A DNA stretch of 64,000 nucleotides from positions 33,023-97,022 of the forward strand of contig SVJS01000005.1 of NCBI GenBank assembly GCA_015068855.1. Reading direction: 5' to 3'. The translations under genes were made by a program, and so were the position numbers. A model generated the notes under the pieces. It worked only from the letters and a program-made list of their open reading frames with translations, made no database searches and was not told where the DNA came from. Source of the stretch: Oscillospiraceae bacterium. Its GTDB lineage: Bacteria > Bacillota > Clostridia > UBA1381 > UBA9506. This document shows, one piece after another, positions 34,978 through 42,956 of the stretch; position 1 is the first letter of the stretch, and every line of letters starts with the position of its first letter.

Positions 34978-36606
34978 ATGATTATGACAATTGGAGAAAA
35001 AATTTCAAAACTACGCCAGGCTGCCGGGATCTCCCAGGAACAACTGGCTGAAAAAATTTCTGTTTCCAGACAATCTGTCTCCAAATGGGAAATGGACCAG
35101 GCACAACCGCAGATTGATAAAGTTCTGCAGCTTTGTGAATTGTTTGATATTTCAACAGACACCTTGCTTTGCGATAATAAGACTATTAATCATAAAATTT
35201 CAGGTGTTCCTGTGCGGAATAAGTATTTCGGAACAGATGGTTTCCGTGGCGAAGCCAATCAAAACCTGACTTCTATGCATGCCTATAAAGTGGGGCGCTT
35301 TTTGGGTTGGTATTATGGCTCTAAGCTCTCCGGCTGTGAAAAAGCAGGCTATCGACCCCGTATCGTCATTGGTAAAGACACGAGACGTTCCAGCTATATG
35401 CTGGAATATTCGCTGGTTGCCGGCATCACGGCTTCTGGTGCGGATGCCTATATGCTTCACGTCACCACGACCCCCAGCGTTTCTTATGTGACCAGACAGG
35501 ATGAGTTTGACTGCGGTATTATGATTACGGCATCTCATAACCCTTACTATGATAATGGTATTAAGGTTATCAATCGTTACGGCGAAAAACTGGACGATGC
35601 CACAACGGCTTACATTGAGGCATACTTAGACGGCGACGTGAACAGCCTGGGCGTTGTGGGAGAGGATTTACCTCTTGCCGGCCGTGAACGCATTGGCTGC
35701 ATTGTAGACTATGTTTCCGGACGTAATCGCTATGTTGGCTATCTCATTTCCCTGGCGTCGCATTCTTATAAAAACATGCGCATCGGTCTTGACTGCGCCA
35801 ATGGTGCCTCCTGGATGATTGCTAAATCCGTTTTTGGTGCTTTGGGTGCACAAACTGTTGTTGTTGGTGCAGACCCGAACGGTCTCAATGTTAATGAAAA
35901 TTGCGGTTCTACCCATATCGAAAACCTGTGCCGTTTGGTTAAAGAACAGCATTTGGATGTTGGCTTTGCCTTTGATGGCGATGCGGACCGCTGTATTGCC
36001 GTTGATGAAAACGGAACCATCGTTGATGGTGACAAGATGCTTTACATTTTAGGCAAACGCTTAAAGGATCGTGGTGTCTTGAATCATGATACCGTCGTGG
36101 CAACCGTTATGACCAACAGCGGCTTGCTTTCTTGTTTGGATAAAATCGGTATTAAATGCGTGCAGACAGCGGTTGGTGATCGCTTTGTGTATGAATGCAT
36201 GCAGAACAACGATTACTGCTTAGGCGGCGAACAATCCGGTCACGTGATTCTGAAAAAATATGCCACAACAGGCGATGGACTTTTAACAGCGCTCATGCTC
36301 GCAGAGGAGATGTGCGACAGTAAGCACTCTCTGTCAGAGCTGACAGAGCCGATTACCTTGTATCCGCAGTATATGGAAAACATTCGGGTTAAGGATAAAG
36401 CGGCAGTATTAGCCGACCCTGTTGTGCAGGAATCCTTGCAGGCCGTTGAAGCCTTGATTGACGGTAAAGGCAGAGCTCTTTTACGTCAGAGCGGAACGGA
36501 ACCCGTCATTCGTGTTATGATTGAAAGCGAAAGCGAAGAAAAATGCAAGGACTACACCAAGCGCATCATTAAAACCATTCAGGAAAGGGGTCACGGCGTT
36601 GCGTAA
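34978..36606 (+). CDS. XRE-type HTH domain fused to phosphoglucosamine mutase
   Basis: A 542-residue fusion. Residues about 5-65 form a Cro/C1-type helix-turn-helix (IGEKISKLRQAAGISQEQLA, VSRQSVSKWEMDQAQPQID). From about residue 78 it is an alpha-D-phosphohexomutase of the GlmM type. The phosphoserine loop ITASHNP is at about 183-189, the metal loop DGDADRC near 333, the sugar loop GGEQSGH near 416 and the phosphate loop RQSGTEP near 503, so the enzyme looks intact. GlmM converts glucosamine-6-phosphate to glucosamine-1-phosphate for UDP-GlcNAc. The frame is continuous with no start-like break between parts. GGAG lies six bases before the ATG. The next gene, a GlmU-like beta-helix protein, overlaps it. 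Confidence 0.88.
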   Translation: MIMTIGEKISKLRQAAGISQEQLAEKISVSRQSVSKWEMDQAQPQIDKVLQLCELFDISTDTLLCDNKTINHKISGVPVRNKYFGTDGFRGEANQNLTSMHAYKVGRFLGWYYGSKLSGCEKAGYRPRIVIGKDTRRSSYMLEYSLVAGITASGADAYMLHVTTTPSVSYVTRQDEFDCGIMITASHNPYYDNGIKVINRYGEKLDDATTAYIEAYLDGDVNSLGVVGEDLPLAGRERIGCIVDYVSGRNRYVGYLISLASHSYKNMRIGLDCANGASWMIAKSVFGALGAQTVVVGADPNGLNVNENCGSTHIENLCRLVKEQHLDVGFAFDGDADRCIAVDENGTIVDGDKMLYILGKRLKDRGVLNHDTVVATVMTNSGLLSCLDKIGIKCVQTAVGDRFVYECMQNNDYCLGGEQSGHVILKKYATTGDGLLTALMLAEEMCDSKHSLSELTEPITLYPQYMENIRVKDKAAVLADPVVQESLQAVEALIDGKGRALLRQSGTEPVIRVMIESESEEKCKDYTKRIIKTIQERGHGVA

Positions 36607-37267
36607 GTCTGTTACCATACAAGAACTCTTTGATTGCAAGACATCATATTTGAAGCCCCTTTTTGCGCGTTATACGTACCCTTGGGAAATGCTTCCCGTC
36701 TTAAAGGATTATATTCGTACGCTGATTCAGGAAGGCATCCCCGGTTTTCATGAGTATGCCGAAGACGTTTGGGTAGGGGAGAATGTTAAAATATATCCCA
36801 CGGCCGTGATTGAGGGGCCGACCATTATCGGTAGCGGCACAGAGGTGCGCCCCGGTGCTTTTATCCGCGGCAGCGTTATTTGCGGCGAAAATTGTGTTAT
36901 CGGCAATTCAACGGAGCTGAAAAACTGCATTTTGCTGGATAGAGTGCAGGTGCCGCATTATAACTATGTGGGCGACTCAGTGCTGGGTAATAAAGCCCAC
37001 ATGGGTGCAGGCTCCATCTGCTCCAACTTAAAGTCAGACGGTAAGCCGGTTGTCATTCATGGTGACACAGAGATTGAAACAGGCATTCGTAAAATTGGCG
37101 GCATCATTGCTGATGGCGGCGATGTTGGTTGTGGCTGCGTCTTAAATCCCGGTACGGTGATCGGGCAGAACACGTCCGTGTATCCCTTAACATCCCTGCG
37201 GGGCGTGTTTCCTGCTAATGCGATTGTTAAGGATGTTAACCGTGTTATAATCAGAGAAAATCGCTAA
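36599..37267 (+). CDS. Left-handed beta-helix (GlmU acetyltransferase-like) protein
   Basis: Predicted 222-residue hexapeptide-repeat protein. The repeats begin near residue 60 (VWVGENVKIYPTAVIEGPTI, then IGSGTEVRPGAFIRGSVI) and include YVGDSVLGNKAHMGAGSICSN, resembling the acetyl-CoA-binding coil of GlmU. No nucleotidyltransferase domain is present. It is therefore either a stand-alone acyltransferase or a partner supplying the acetylation half of UDP-GlcNAc synthesis. The TTG start lies eight bases inside the upstream gene, after AGGAAAGGGG, indicating coupled translation with the HTH-mutase. Confidence 0.8.
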   Translation: MRKSVTIQELFDCKTSYLKPLFARYTYPWEMLPVLKDYIRTLIQEGIPGFHEYAEDVWVGENVKIYPTAVIEGPTIIGSGTEVRPGAFIRGSVICGENCVIGNSTELKNCILLDRVQVPHYNYVGDSVLGNKAHMGAGSICSNLKSDGKPVVIHGDTEIETGIRKIGGIIADGGDVGCGCVLNPGTVIGQNTSVYPLTSLRGVFPANAIVKDVNRVIIRENR

Positions 37268-37281
37268 AAATACATTTTTGG

Positions 37282-37315
37282 CGGGGCTTCTTATAAAGAG
37301 GCCCCGTCTTTTTTG
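37282..37315 (+). terminator. Terminator after the beta-helix gene
   Basis: CGGGGC pairs with GCCCCG, extended by TCTT/AAGA, with a T-rich tail. Confidence 0.82.
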
Positions 37316-37381
37316 TTTACAACAGAGCGTATCTGTGTTATACTGATAAAGGATACAAAACATCCCGAAAGGAATGAGATA

Positions 37382-38497
37382 ATGAAGAAATTAGGTCTTG
37401 GATGCATGCGCCTGCCTCTGCTGAATCCCGAGAATCAAGCCAGCTTTGATATGGAGCAGATTACGGACATGGTGGACACGTTTCTAAAACGTGGCTTTAC
37501 CTATTTTGATACGGCATATATCTATCATAATTATCAAAGTGAGAATCTGGTTAAGCGTGTTTTGGTGGAGCGCCATCCTCGCGACAGTTTTTTATTGGCG
37601 ACCAAGCTTCCCATTTATAAAATTAAGGAGCCGGGCGATGCAGAACAGCTTTTTAACGAGCAGCTGGAAAAAACGGGCGCCGGCTATTTTGATTACTATT
37701 TGCTGCATTCATTGGGCGAAAAGTCTTATGCCACAGCGGAGCAGTTTGACTGCTTTGGTTTTGCCATGCGAAAGAAAAAAGAAGGGAAAATAAAAAAATT
37801 CGGTTTTTCATTTCATGATAGTGCTGAAATGCTGGACACAATTTTAACCGCACATCCTGAGGTTGAATTTGTGCAACTGCAAATTAATTATCTGGATTGG
37901 GAGAACAAATCCATTCAATCCCGCCTGTGCTATGAAGTGGCACGGCGTCACGGCAAGGACGTTATTATCATGGAGCCGGTCAAAGGCGGTGCCCTTGCCA
38001 ATGTTCCGCCGGCGGCAGAAAAGCTGTTTAAGGAACATGCCCCCTCCATGTCCGTTCCCTCATGGGCCATCCGTTTTGCAGCCGGTCTTCCCGGCGTTAT
38101 CATGGTGCTTTCCGGTATGAGTAACAGGGAGCAGCTTCTGGATAACATGAGCTATATGGATGACTTTGTGCCTTTGAGCGAGGCAGAACAGGCGCTTTGC
38201 TTCCGCGTTGCCGAGCTTATCAAACAAGCGGCCCTGGTGCCCTGCACAACCTGTCGGTATTGTACGGACGGTTGCCCTGTCAGCATTCCCATCCCTGACT
38301 ATTTCAACTTGTATAACGACATGTTACAAGGCGAGGTCGGTGTGACAGAAAGCTTGCAGGAGAAGTATCAGACCCTGTCTGCGGGAAAGGGCAGAGCAGC
38401 AGACTGTATAAGCTGCCGCCAATGTGAACAGCAGTGCCCCCAGCATATCGACATCACCGGCATGCTGCAAAAGGTATCGAAAGAATTTGATTCGTAA
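37382..38497 (+). CDS. Aldo/keto reductase with C-terminal 4Fe-4S ferredoxin domain
   Basis: 371-residue oxidoreductase. The N-terminal TIM barrel shows LGLGCMRLPLL, YFDTAYIYHNYQSE (the catalytic Tyr region), LLHSLG and IIMEPVKGGALANVP. The last ~100 residues carry two Cys clusters, CTTCRYCTDGCP and CISCRQCEQQCP, typical of bacterial ferredoxin-like domains coordinating two [4Fe-4S] clusters. Such fused reductases are widespread in anaerobes; their substrates are mostly unknown. AAAGGA precedes the ATG at 37382. Monocistronic between two terminators. Confidence 0.9.
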   Translation: MKKLGLGCMRLPLLNPENQASFDMEQITDMVDTFLKRGFTYFDTAYIYHNYQSENLVKRVLVERHPRDSFLLATKLPIYKIKEPGDAEQLFNEQLEKTGAGYFDYYLLHSLGEKSYATAEQFDCFGFAMRKKKEGKIKKFGFSFHDSAEMLDTILTAHPEVEFVQLQINYLDWENKSIQSRLCYEVARRHGKDVIIMEPVKGGALANVPPAAEKLFKEHAPSMSVPSWAIRFAAGLPGVIMVLSGMSNREQLLDNMSYMDDFVPLSEAEQALCFRVAELIKQAALVPCTTCRYCTDGCPVSIPIPDYFNLYNDMLQGEVGVTESLQEKYQTLSAGKGRAADCISCRQCEQQCPQHIDITGMLQKVSKEFDS

Positions 38498-38504
38498 GCA
38501 AAAT

Positions 38505-38538
38505 AAAAAAGGCTCACACAGTCTGTGTGAGCCTTTTT
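38505..38538. terminator. Bidirectional terminator
   Basis: AAAAGGCTCACACA pairs with TGTGTGAGCCTTTT across a 3-base loop, with A-run and T-run on either side, between convergent genes. Confidence 0.92.
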
Positions 38539-38555
38539 TATGCATAGAAAGTGAT

Positions 38556-39158
38556 TTACCAACCGATGTTGTAAAACAGCTGACAAACCTCCGCTCTCTT
38601 TAATAAACCCTTAGGGTTAAACGTCAGAATCTCATCAATGCCCGAGGTGATACCGCTGTTGTAAGCGGCGATGATGCTGAGTCTGTAACGGCTGTCAATG
38701 GTGTGATAATCAGGAATCATGGGCGATGTGATTTGGGTGCCTACCTCGATGGAGCCCTCTTTGGTCTTAAACATCGCTGCCACAGCAGCTTCACGGGTGA
38801 TGGGCGCGTCGTAGTTTGCGGCGGACAGGGCGCCGAGGGAGAAGATATATTTTGCATCAATGCAAGCTTGAATTGCCTTGCCGGCCCAATAGCCGTTTGC
38901 CTCGCCTGTGGGCAAATTCTTGGCGCGGGCTACGATCTGGCAGAACTGCGCGTAGGTCAGAGTGCTTTCGGGAGCAAACGTGCCGTCCCCCATGCCGCCC
39001 ACCAAGCCGGCTTCCGACATAGCGGTTACCGCCTCATAATACCAGGACTCTGCTGAAACATCATGAAATGTCTGCGCACCGGAAGAAAGCGTGGCAGTGA
39101 GCAGGAAAATGCATACCATAATCCCTGTGCAACTGCGTAATAGGTTTGTTTTTTTCAT
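38556..39158 (-). CDS. Small S-layer-homology protein
   Basis: Exported protein of about 200 residues consisting almost entirely of SLH units after its signal peptide: FHDVSAESWYYEAVTAMSEA, then GYWAGKAIQACIDAKYI, then YRLSIIAAYNSGITSG. It has no attached functional domain, so it may act as a wall-binding adaptor or be a remnant of a larger protein. The third codon option (MKKTN) is preferred over an upstream ATG because the AAAAGG box is then about nine bases away. Confidence 0.8.
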   Translation of the reverse strand: MKKTNLLRSCTGIMVCIFLLTATLSSGAQTFHDVSAESWYYEAVTAMSEAGLVGGMGDGTFAPESTLTYAQFCQIVARAKNLPTGEANGYWAGKAIQACIDAKYIFSLGALSAANYDAPITREAAVAAMFKTKEGSIEVGTQITSPMIPDYHTIDSRYRLSIIAAYNSGITSGIDEILTFNPKGLLKRAEVCQLFYNIGW

Positions 39159-39207
39159 TTGAAACATCCTTTTTCGTTGTTGTTATATTTTTATTCTACC
39201 ATAAAGT

Positions 39208-39549
39208 TTAGAAATTCTCAACAATTTTAACATAAAAATGCCCGCCTGAAAGCAGACGGGCATTAATAGGCAAAGTGAGTTGCCGACCGATTTGGTTTGT
39301 TTTGTTTTTGCCAATAGAAAACTCCCAGGATAACAACCTGAAATGCGGGAAATCTTTGTGTAGTCTTTTGGCGGTGTCTACAGCCTTATCTGCCACCTTG
39401 GCAAGCTTTGCCGTATCTGCAACTTCGCCTACAACAGGGACCACACCAAGCGCACTAAGTCCTGCGGAGACATAATCTCCTCTTGCAAGGTCAACAGGTA
39501 TGGATGCTAAGTTTGTGAAAGTGTCCAGTCCCGTCCCGGGACTGCTCAT
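39208..39549 (-). pseudogene. Orphan C-terminal toxin cassette (displaced end of the MuF toxin)
   Basis: A 113-codon open frame whose first ~60 residues repeat the pretoxin segment of the MuF toxin gene (LASIPVDLARGDYVSAGLSA), then continue into a different tail (LLSWEFSIGKNKTNQIGRQL). The DNA shared with the intact gene is 151 bases with 9 mismatches. The apparent ATG lacks a ribosome binding site, so it is probably not translated on its own. Polymorphic toxin loci often carry such silent 3' cassettes, which can replace the tip of the full gene by recombination. Confidence 0.7.
39382..39532 (-). repeat. 151-bp direct repeat, copy in the orphan cassette
   Basis: 142 of 151 bases match 40348-40498 (counted by eye; offset 966). 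The repeat covers the pretoxin region and stops where the toxin tails diverge. Confidence 0.9.
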
Positions 39550-39646
39550 TTACTTCAATCTCTAATGCTTGTTATGGATTAGACAGCCCCTGCTTTCCGG
39601 ACTTTGGAAGCAGGTGACCAACAGAACAGTTAATTCTTTCTTCTTA

Positions 39647-40009
39647 TTAAGAACTCTTATAAACTTTATTATTGGATAGACACTCAATCATATCCATAAG
39701 TTCTTTATTTGAAAACTGTGCATCATCCTCATCTAATGTTTCAAGTAACGATATTACACTAGCAATAGATTCTTCTTCTAATGGATTATATTCAAACAAA
39801 TCAGTAAACCAAACAACATTTACCCAATCAACTATTTCTTGTAATGTTATTTTACGGGAAATATATTGATTAATTAGGAAAATCAAATCTTCTGCATACA
39901 CTTTTCTTGGTGTTGTAATAGTAACATTATATAGGTCATCTCCAAATTCCTTTTTTAGCTGATTTAAGTTAATTTTGATTTTTAAAAAGTCATTTAATAT
40001 TGTATTCAT
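39647..40009 (-). CDS. Candidate immunity protein for the MuF toxin
   Basis: 120-residue, acidic, probably cytoplasmic protein with no recognised family (IKINLNQLKKEFGDDLYNV, EEESIASVISLLETLDEDD). Its stop-side neighbours and position suggest its role: it begins two bases after the toxin stop on the same strand, the classic placement of an immunity gene. The AGGAT box before its ATG lies inside the toxin's last codons. It is markedly A/T-rich compared with surrounding core genes, as expected of a transferred module. Immunity function is inferred from context only. Confidence 0.65.
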   Translation of the reverse strand: MNTILNDFLKIKINLNQLKKEFGDDLYNVTITTPRKVYAEDLIFLINQYISRKITLQEIVDWVNVVWFTDLFEYNPLEEESIASVISLLETLDEDDAQFSNKELMDMIECLSNNKVYKSS

Positions 40010-40011
40010 AT

Positions 40012-41217
40012 CTATTTATCCTTTCTATGAACTAAATTTCCCAAAGGATCAAAAGTATCCTTATAAACTTTTATCGTCTTACCATTGCTGTCAACAATTT
40101 TATTATATACAGCTTTTGAACCAGGGACTTTACCTGGATTTTCCATTTTTATAGTGTATGTATTATTTTTGTTTTTAATTACAGAATAGCTATTATAATT
40201 ATTAGAACTGCCCTTAAAGAAAGACTTTGCGCTTTTTTGAATGTTCGACGGTAATGTATCAACACTCTTTAATGCAGAACTCTTTTTCGTTGCCTTAATG
40301 ATAGATTTACCACTTTTAGCTGTCTTCGCAACCTTAGCTGCATCAACTGCCTTATCTGCCATCTTAGCAAGCTTTGCTGCATCTGCAACCTCGCCTACAA
40401 CAGGGACCACACCAAGCGCACTAAGTCCCGCGGAGACAGAATCTCCTCTTGCAAGGTCAACAGGTATGGATGCTAAGTTTGTGAAAGTGTCAAGTCCCGG
40501 AATGAGTGATGCCGCGTTTAACGCATCGCTTAGCCCGTCGAGCCATTTTTTGTTTGTCTTGTCATTCGGGTCAAGCTCCTGCGTTTGGCCTTTGCCAATC
40601 AGTGAAACAATCCGGTTTTCCTCATCCAAAATCCCAATGCGACACCTGCAGTTGGGATGCATGGGCGGAAAGTTTTGACCCGCACAGGCCTGACTGATGG
40701 GCAGTCTCTGGCCTGTCAGAGCCTGGCAGTCTTCGCAGCTGTTTCCTTCTGATAACACACAGTAGTGCGTATGCCCCAAATTCTGATAATCCCATAATAG
40801 CATATAATGATTCATTTGTAAAGTTGAGGCAGCCAGTTGGTTGGACAGAGCATCCATCCGTCGGTTCAGGACTGCTCTTGTAGATTGAATCAGCTGATTG
40901 ACCGAGCTAAGGGATGTTTTTTCTTTTGGCAACTGCTTCATAATTTGTCGTGCCGTTTCCTCGGCAGAATGCTCTAAATCTTTCCGTAGCTGGGTTTTGT
41001 AAATCTCTGCGCGCCCGCCGTATTTCCCCAGTTTTTGTAGAGCGCTTTGGTCTGATGCAAGGGTTTCATAAAATTGGATCATTCTGTCAAGAAGCTTTGT
41101 CATCAGTTCTTCATACGATTTTTCCGTAACACGTTGCATGCTGTAAATTTGAACAATATCTTGCAGCACCAATTGCTTGAAAACCCTTGCTTTGTTTTGT
41201 AACAGTATTGTGTACAT
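40012..41217 (-). CDS. MuF-domain polymorphic toxin
   Basis: 401-residue protein. The N-terminal ~235 residues are a phage-type head-morphogenesis (Mu F/SPP1 gp7-like) domain, recognised by SCEDCQALTGQRLP and the hallmark GQNFPPMHPNCRCRIGIL. A hydrophobic Ala/Val/Gly-rich pretoxin segment follows at about 239-290 (LASIPVDLARGDSVSAGLSA), then a basic C-terminal domain of about 100 residues (TYTIKMENPGKVPGSKAVYN, ending LVHRKDK) that I take as the toxin. Its biochemical activity is unknown to me. Known MuF toxins are phage or phage-derived, but no other phage gene flanks this one. AAAGGAG lies six bases before the ATG at 41217. The 3' third is more A/T-rich than the 5' part. Confidence 0.78.
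   Translation of the reverse strand: MYTILLQNKARVFKQLVLQDIVQIYSMQRVTEKSYEELMTKLLDRMIQFYETLASDQSALQKLGKYGGRAEIYKTQLRKDLEHSAEETARQIMKQLPKEKTSLSSVNQLIQSTRAVLNRRMDALSNQLAASTLQMNHYMLLWDYQNLGHTHYCVLSEGNSCEDCQALTGQRLPISQACAGQNFPPMHPNCRCRIGILDEENRIVSLIGKGQTQELDPNDKTNKKWLDGLSDALNAASLIPGLDTFTNLASIPVDLARGDSVSAGLSALGVVPVVGEVADAAKLAKMADKAVDAAKVAKTAKSGKSIIKATKKSSALKSVDTLPSNIQKSAKSFFKGSSNNYNSYSVIKNKNNTYTIKMENPGKVPGSKAVYNKIVDSNGKTIKVYKDTFDPLGNLVHRKDK
40348..40498 (-). repeat. 151-bp direct repeat, copy in the intact toxin gene
   Basis: Partner of 39382-39532 with 142 of 151 identical bases. It lies exactly at the junction between the MuF part and the toxin tail. Confidence 0.9.
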
Positions 41218-41376
41218 GATTTCTCCTTTCGTTTTTTTGGTTGCAAAACGCAACTGTTGACTAAACAAAGCCTTATGATGCTGCATTGTAACATAAAAAA
41301 ATTTCCCAAAATGCAAATTGCAAATATAATGACAAATTGTAAGTTTTTGTTTATTCAATTAAACTATTTACAAAGA

Positions 41377-41413
41377 AAACGGGTGAAACAGATTTTGTTT
41401 CACCCGTTATTTT
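41377..41413 (-). terminator. Terminator of spoIVB
   Basis: AACGGGTGAAAC pairs with GTTTCACCCGTT. On the minus strand a T-rich tract (TTTTCTTT) follows. Confidence 0.78.
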
Positions 41414-41447
41414 GGATTAACGCTCTATAAACTTGAACCGGTTTTTG

Positions 41448-42689
41448 TCAGGATGCATTTTGGAGCATCTTCTCAATGAAAATCCCATAGCCCCTTGTCG
41501 GGTCATTGACAAAAACGTGTGTTACAGCTCCCACAATTCGGCCATTTTGAATCACTGGAGACCCAGACATGCCCTGCACAATGCCGCCGGTTTTGTCGAT
41601 TAAATCGGGGTCGGTTATATGAATAATCATGTCCCGACCTGTGCCGGCCTGAAAAGGTGGCGTTTTCTGAATTTCCACGTCAAACTCTTCCACAGTGTTT
41701 CCGTCAACATTGGAGAGAATGGTCGCTTCTCCTTCCTTAATCTGACTGCCGGAAGCCACAGGCAACACGGTCTGGTGGGGCGGCTCGGCCGTTAAATAAC
41801 CGAAAACACCCTGGTTTTTATTATCTGTAATCTCCCCGATTGCCTGCGATTGGGTTTTGAACATGCCTTTTAATTCGCCCGGTTTTCCACGCTCGCCCTT
41901 TTCGACGCTGAATATTTCCGTGGGGAGCAGAGAGCCGCTGAGGACGGGCATCAGGGTTCCAGTGTCACTATCAGCAATGGGGTGTCCTAAGGCGCCAAAG
42001 GCTTTTGTGTCAGGGTTATAATAGGTCAGGGTTCCAATGCCGGCTGTGCTGTCGCGGAGCCAGATGCCCAGACAAAACCCTTCGTCCGTTTGCAGGGCCT
42101 GTAAAGTTTTTTGCATTTCCTTGCCATCTCGTGAGATGATAAAGGTAAGCGGTGCCTTTTGGGCGGATTGGATGATGCTGATCAGCTGTGATGTGTCTGT
42201 TAAGGGTTTTCCGTTTACACTCAAAAAAATATCGCCGGGACGAATGTCTGCCTCTTTGGAGAGGTTGCGCGAGCTTCCCATAGTATCCTGAACCGCCTGC
42301 GTGCCGACGCAAACCAGACCCTTTGTGAAAATTTTAATGCCTACCGTGTTGCCGCAGGCCGTAAGAGTGGTTTTGGGTTCCACGTTAACTGTCACAGAAC
42401 GGACGGGGAGGAGGCCTAAGAGTTTTACCGTCATGGTATAGTCATCCGTCATGTAGGGTAGGGCGGCATCGTGCTCTAAGGTACCGGTTTCCGATAAGAC
42501 ACCAGACATTCCCACGGGCTCTGAAAGAGAAGAGGGAGACGCGGCGCCAAAGACAACACGTTCTCCCTCGAAAATTGTGATTTCAGCAGGGTAGCGGATG
42601 TAGCAGTCAGCCACGAGGGCTATAAACAGCAAAAAAATGAGACATAAAAAAAGGATGAGACGGCTTTTTGTGTTGCGAACATGATACAT
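41448..42689 (-). CDS. spoIVB: SpoIVB-family sporulation serine peptidase
   Basis: Membrane-anchored or secreted S55 peptidase that in Bacillus signals from the forespore to trigger pro-sigma-K processing. Of 413 residues, an N-terminal transmembrane segment (LILFLCLIFLLFIALVADCY) is followed by a PDZ domain at about 130-210 (DIRPGDIFLSVNGKPL) and the S55 domain. The latter has GALGHPIADSDTG (catalytic His region) and GIVQGMSGSPVIQNGRIVGA (nucleophile Ser near 372). GGAG lies nine bases before the ATG. Its presence marks the organism as an endospore former. It is separated from other sporulation genes here. Confidence 0.93.
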   Translation of the reverse strand: MYHVRNTKSRLILFLCLIFLLFIALVADCYIRYPAEITIFEGERVVFGAASPSSLSEPVGMSGVLSETGTLEHDAALPYMTDDYTMTVKLLGLLPVRSVTVNVEPKTTLTACGNTVGIKIFTKGLVCVGTQAVQDTMGSSRNLSKEADIRPGDIFLSVNGKPLTDTSQLISIIQSAQKAPLTFIISRDGKEMQKTLQALQTDEGFCLGIWLRDSTAGIGTLTYYNPDTKAFGALGHPIADSDTGTLMPVLSGSLLPTEIFSVEKGERGKPGELKGMFKTQSQAIGEITDNKNQGVFGYLTAEPPHQTVLPVASGSQIKEGEATILSNVDGNTVEEFDVEIQKTPPFQAGTGRDMIIHITDPDLIDKTGGIVQGMSGSPVIQNGRIVGAVTHVFVNDPTRGYGIFIEKMLQNAS

Positions 42690-42868
42690 TGTAATGCACT
42701 CCGATTTTCATTTATTCGTTTTTAGATTGACCGATAGACGAATAAATATGCTCGGACGTTTTTGGAAACTTCATTTTAATTTGTGCGATCATTGTGTTGA
42801 AAAACAAAATGATAGACGCAGAATGCGCGAAAAAGCTTGCAACGTGTCAGCCTTTAAGCTTTTATTCG

Positions 42869-42897
42869 TTGCATTTTAAGGAAACGTGTGGTACAAT
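42869..42897 (+). promoter_or_regulatory. Promoter of the metF-metH operon
   Basis: TTGCAT and TACAAT with a 17-base spacer; the start codon follows about 60 bases later. No SAM or cobalamin riboswitch fits in so short a leader. Confidence 0.75.
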
Positions 42898-42956
42898 GAA
42901 CATGTTATTGTGGAATTTTATGTAGATGGTAGGAAGAAACAGACGGAGGAAACAAC

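Noticed and set aside
34978..36606. A false fusion of two separate genes in the HTH-mutase.
   Set aside because: The frame is open throughout, with no internal ribosome binding site and start at the junction, so a single protein is the simplest reading.
39208..39549. A stand-alone functional 113-residue gene.
   Set aside because: It lacks a ribosome binding site and begins within sequence copied from the toxin gene, so it is better read as a silent cassette.
39208..41217. A complete prophage around the MuF-domain gene.
   Set aside because: No portal, terminase, capsid, tail or integrase gene flanks it; the neighbours are an SLH protein and spoIVB.
42694..42879. A 61-codon frame upstream of metF.
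   Set aside because: No ribosome binding site, and it overlaps the metF promoter.
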